Shown here piece after piece: positions 63,182-64,000 of a DNA stretch of 64,000 bases. The stretch's first letter is position 1; the number at the start of each line of letters is the position of its first letter. Source of the DNA: Actinoallomurus bryophytorum. GTDB lineage: Bacteria > Actinomycetota > Actinomycetes > Streptosporangiales > Streptosporangiaceae. The notes under the pieces were generated by a model, which saw only the letters and a program-made list of their open reading frames with translations, did not search any database and had not been told where the DNA came from. A program made the position numbers and the translations under genes. The stretch covers positions 930,001 to 994,000 of the forward strand of contig NZ_VFOZ01000001.1 in assembly GCF_006716425.1 (NCBI RefSeq), written 5' to 3'.

Positions 63182-64000
63182 GTGGCGACCGACGTACACC
63201 AACACGTGTGGGGCCCGGCCTTCATCGACGCTCTGCGCGGGCGGACGTTGGTGCCCCGGCTCGACGGCTGGACTCTGCATCTCGACGGCGAGGCGCCGTA
63301 CGACGTCGATCCCGCCGACCACGATTTGGCGGCGCGTTCGGCGCTCGCCGCCACGGACGGTTTCGACCGCGTCCTGACTTCTCTGTCCTCGCCACTCGGA
63401 ATCGAGTGGCTCGCCCCGCCTGACAGTACCCCGTTGCTGGATGCCTACCACGAGGACGCTCTCGCGCTGCCGGCCCCGTTCGGGGCGTGGGCGGCCGCCT
63501 GCGTCGCCGAGATCGACGCGCCCGGCCTCGCCCGGTGGCTGGACCGCGGCTTCACGGGCCTGCAACTTCCCGCGAACGCGCTTGTCGACGCGGCCGGCTA
63601 CGAACGCTGTGAGCCGCTGCTGTCGCTGCTGGAGGAACGCGGGCTGCCGCTGTTCGTCCATCCCGGGCCCGCTCCGGACGCCTCCGGACCCTCCTGGTGG
63701 CCCGCTCTCGTCCCGTACGTCCAGCAGATGCACGCGGCGTGGTTCGCGTTCCGCGCGTTCGGGCGTGCGAGTCATCCGCGGCTGCGGGTGTGCTTCGCGC
63801 TGCTCGCCGGCCTGGCTCCGCTGCACGGCGAGCGCCTCGCCGTACGCGGCGGGGGTCGCGGCGAGGTCGACCGCGACGCCTTCGTCGAGACCTCGTCCTA
63901 CGGGCCGCGCGCCATCGACGCGACGATACGGGCGCTCGGCATCGACACGATCGTGTGCGGCTCTGACCGGCCGTACGCACCACCGCCCGGCGACCTCGGC
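63182..64000 (+). CDS. Amidohydrolase-2-type TIM-barrel metal hydrolase (partial, runs off the window)
   Basis: The first 273 codons of an amidohydrolase (ACMSD-like) family protein. The metal motif VHQHVWG is at residues 5-11, followed by GFTGLQLPANAL, LPLFVHPGPAPD and the late Asp in IVCGSDRPYAP. The GTG at 63182 follows GGGAGCGCC. It is divergent from egtA across the LacI-like operators, so it may be co-regulated with ergothioneine synthesis. Substrate unknown; the 3' end is outside the window. Confidence 0.75.
   Translation, partial: MATDVHQHVWGPAFIDALRGRTLVPRLDGWTLHLDGEAPYDVDPADHDLAARSALAATDGFDRVLTSLSSPLGIEWLAPPDSTPLLDAYHEDALALPAPFGAWAAACVAEIDAPGLARWLDRGFTGLQLPANALVDAAGYERCEPLLSLLEERGLPLFVHPGPAPDASGPSWWPALVPYVQQMHAAWFAFRAFGRASHPRLRVCFALLAGLAPLHGERLAVRGGGRGEVDRDAFVETSSYGPRAIDATIRALGIDTIVCGSDRPYAPPPGDLG

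Overview
This is a high-GC chromosomal window from a filamentous actinomycete. The evidence is GC-rich third codon positions, frequent GTG/TTG starts, paired XRE-DUF5753 and DUF397 genes, a SapB/AmfS-type lanthipeptide cluster, a BTAD/AfsR regulator and an egtABCD operon. Streptosporangiales (Thermomonosporaceae-like) is plausible, but the sequence alone does not fix the genus. Most of the window is ordinary metabolism with few signs of mobile DNA. No transposase, integrase, CRISPR array, tRNA or rRNA gene was seen.

Layout. 1-5.5 kb: treS, maltokinase and glgB of the GlgE alpha-glucan/trehalose pathway. 5.6-16.6 kb: a secreted S15 peptidase, RNase Z-like hydrolase, M48 protease, a Nudix-nuclease fusion, a secreted GH18 chitinase, a prepilin peptidase, SppA, a flavin reductase and small membrane proteins. 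16.9-19.5 kb: an AT-richer, gene-poor stretch with one XRE regulator. 19.5-27.3 kb: a class III lanthipeptide cluster with synthetase, two near-identical precursor genes, two ABC half-transporters, a methyltransferase and a RamR-like regulator whose receiver domain has lost its phosphoacceptor. 27.6-39.8 kb: histidine utilisation genes (hutI, hutF, an M20 amidohydrolase, hutU, hutH), interrupted by a BTAD regulator, an FAD monooxygenase and a DUF4279 gene. 40-42.5 kb: a WXG-type protein and an IclR regulator. 42.6-47.2 kb: XRE/DUF397/ATPase regulatory genes, a decayed copy of that pair, and a Tat-exported PHP phosphoesterase. 48.1-55.9 kb: a Ser/Thr kinase fused to a quaternary-amine binding domain, a four-gene OpuC-type ABC importer, and a divergent histidine-lyase-family enzyme. 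56-58.7 kb: a 15-bp minisatellite, DUF899, DUF3592 and LacI genes. 58.7-63 kb: egtDCBA (ergothioneine synthesis, minus strand), divergent from an amidohydrolase that runs off the end.

How it fits together. Much of the right half concerns histidine and its trimethylated derivatives. The lyase-family enzyme at 54490-55935 lacks the Ala-Ser-Gly triad that forms the MIO cofactor. It is divergent from a quaternary-amine importer whose ATPase has no CBS domains. A palindromic motif of about 20 bp in their shared promoter region (54242-54263) also lies upstream of hutI and hutH, with a half-site before the IclR gene. My main inference is an uptake-and-cleavage system for a histidine betaine (hercynine or ergothioneine). 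Such an enzyme would release trimethylamine and feed (thio)urocanate into the Hut pathway, under the same IclR regulator. Separately, egtABCD appears to form an operon ending in a LacI gene, and four LacI-like operators (consensus TGAACCGGTTCA) lie in the egtA promoter region.
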